From contig NZ_JH597761.1 of the NCBI RefSeq assembly GCF_000243315.1, positions 227,237 through 291,236 on the forward strand: a DNA stretch of 64,000 nt, written 5' to 3'. Below the pieces are notes generated by a model. That model saw only the letters and a program-made list of their open reading frames with translations. It was not told where the DNA came from and did not search any database. The position numbers and the translations under genes were made by a program. Positions 63,718 to 64,000 of the stretch are shown piece by piece. The stretch's first letter is position 1. Each line of letters opens with the position of its first letter. This DNA comes from Metallosphaera yellowstonensis MK1 (lineage in GTDB: Archaea; Thermoproteota; Thermoprotei_A; Sulfolobales; Sulfolobaceae).

Positions 63718-64000
63718 TTACGTTCTCTTTAACTCCTCCTTGAACTCCTGTAAGGCCTTCCTTATCTCCTCCACAGATGCCTCGTCTTCGAGGCTCGTGA
63801 TGTCTCCCACTTCGCTCCCGGTGGCCACGGCCCTGACCACCCTCCTCATTATCTTACCGCTCCTGGTCTTGGGTAACTTGTTCACGAAGTGGATCTCCCT
63901 GAATACGGCTATGGGTCCGTAGTTCTCCCTCACGAACTTGACTAACTCCTCCTTGAGCTCTGGCCTGACCGACGTACCTCCCCTGAGTATGACGAAGGCC
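63718..64000 (-). CDS. acetyl-CoA synthetase-like (AMP-forming) enzyme, C-terminal part
   Basis: The gene enters from the right edge; about 93 codons are in view. The C-terminal domain block LPKTRSGKIMRRVVRAVATG contains the catalytic Lys of AMP-forming acyl-CoA synthetases and is of the acetyl/propionyl-CoA synthetase type. It is preceded by VRENYGPIAVFREIHFVNKL. In Sulfolobales such enzymes serve acetate assimilation or the 3-hydroxypropionate cycle. The start and the adenylation domain lie outside the window. Confidence 0.88.
   Translation of the reverse strand, partial: AFVILRGGTSVRPELKEELVKFVRENYGPIAVFREIHFVNKLPKTRSGKIMRRVVRAVATGSEVGDITSLEDEASVEEIRKALQEFKEELKRT

Overview
The window reads as a chromosome segment of a thermoacidophilic crenarchaeon of the order Sulfolobales (Sulfolobus/Acidianus/Metallosphaera/Sulfuracidifex group; genus not decidable here). 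The signs are AT-rich leaderless promoters, GTG and TTG starts, archaeal ATPases, VapBC pairs, a sulfocyanin/rusticyanin-like copper protein, Csx1 and Crn1 proteins that resemble Sso1389, Sso2081 and Sso1393, and insertion sequences of the kinds seen in Sulfolobus. By eye the base composition is a mosaic. About 1-28.5 kb and 36-42.8 kb are AT-rich, the nar operon (28.6-35.7 kb) is clearly GC-rich, and 43-62 kb is moderately GC-rich.

Region 1 (1-18.6 kb) is a decaying, transposon-ridden zone. Remnants of a glycosyltransferase and an FkbM methyltransferase, broken toxin/antitoxin genes and a frameshifted ATPase lie among IS256-like, IS4/ISH3-like and IS1-like elements and an unnamed IS family with CAGCAGTTAT ends. 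A 64-bp MITE with the same ends is scattered over the whole window, often nested in itself. Apparently intact genes here include vapBC, a Crn1-type ring nuclease overlapped by a retropepsin-like protease, a metallophosphoesterase, a nuclease-like protein and a nucleotidyltransferase pair.

Region 2 (18.6-42.8 kb) looks like a nitrogen-oxide respiration and detoxification island. It holds two hemerythrin-like proteins, a blue copper protein, a DUF2249-cupin protein, a DUF488 protein next to an HTH_10 regulator with three cysteines, the operon narK-narI-narG-narH-narJ, and an NnrS-like membrane protein with two membrane neighbours. A stump of a second NnrS-like gene lies at 23.9 kb. NarG has no Tat signal, so nitrate reduction probably faces the cytoplasm and NarK imports nitrate. 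An alcohol dehydrogenase/DUF59/amidohydrolase operon, which resembles the tail of propane-monooxygenase clusters, closes this region.

Region 3 (43-59 kb) carries type III CRISPR accessory genes (csx1, a short Sso1393-like ring nuclease, cas6) without an array or effector complex in view. It also holds transporters (APC, NicO-type nickel, AEC), OsmC, a cyclase, a UbiB-like kinase, Hsp20 and a 2-hydroxyacid dehydrogenase. Two families of 230-290 bp hairpin-rich repeats (here R1 and R2, three copies each) lie between these genes. Region 4 (59-64 kb) has an IS605 element with intact TnpA/TnpB whose right end is interrupted by an intact IS4/ISH3-like element, then a DUF234-type ATPase and the 3' end of an acyl/acetyl-CoA synthetase gene that runs off the window.
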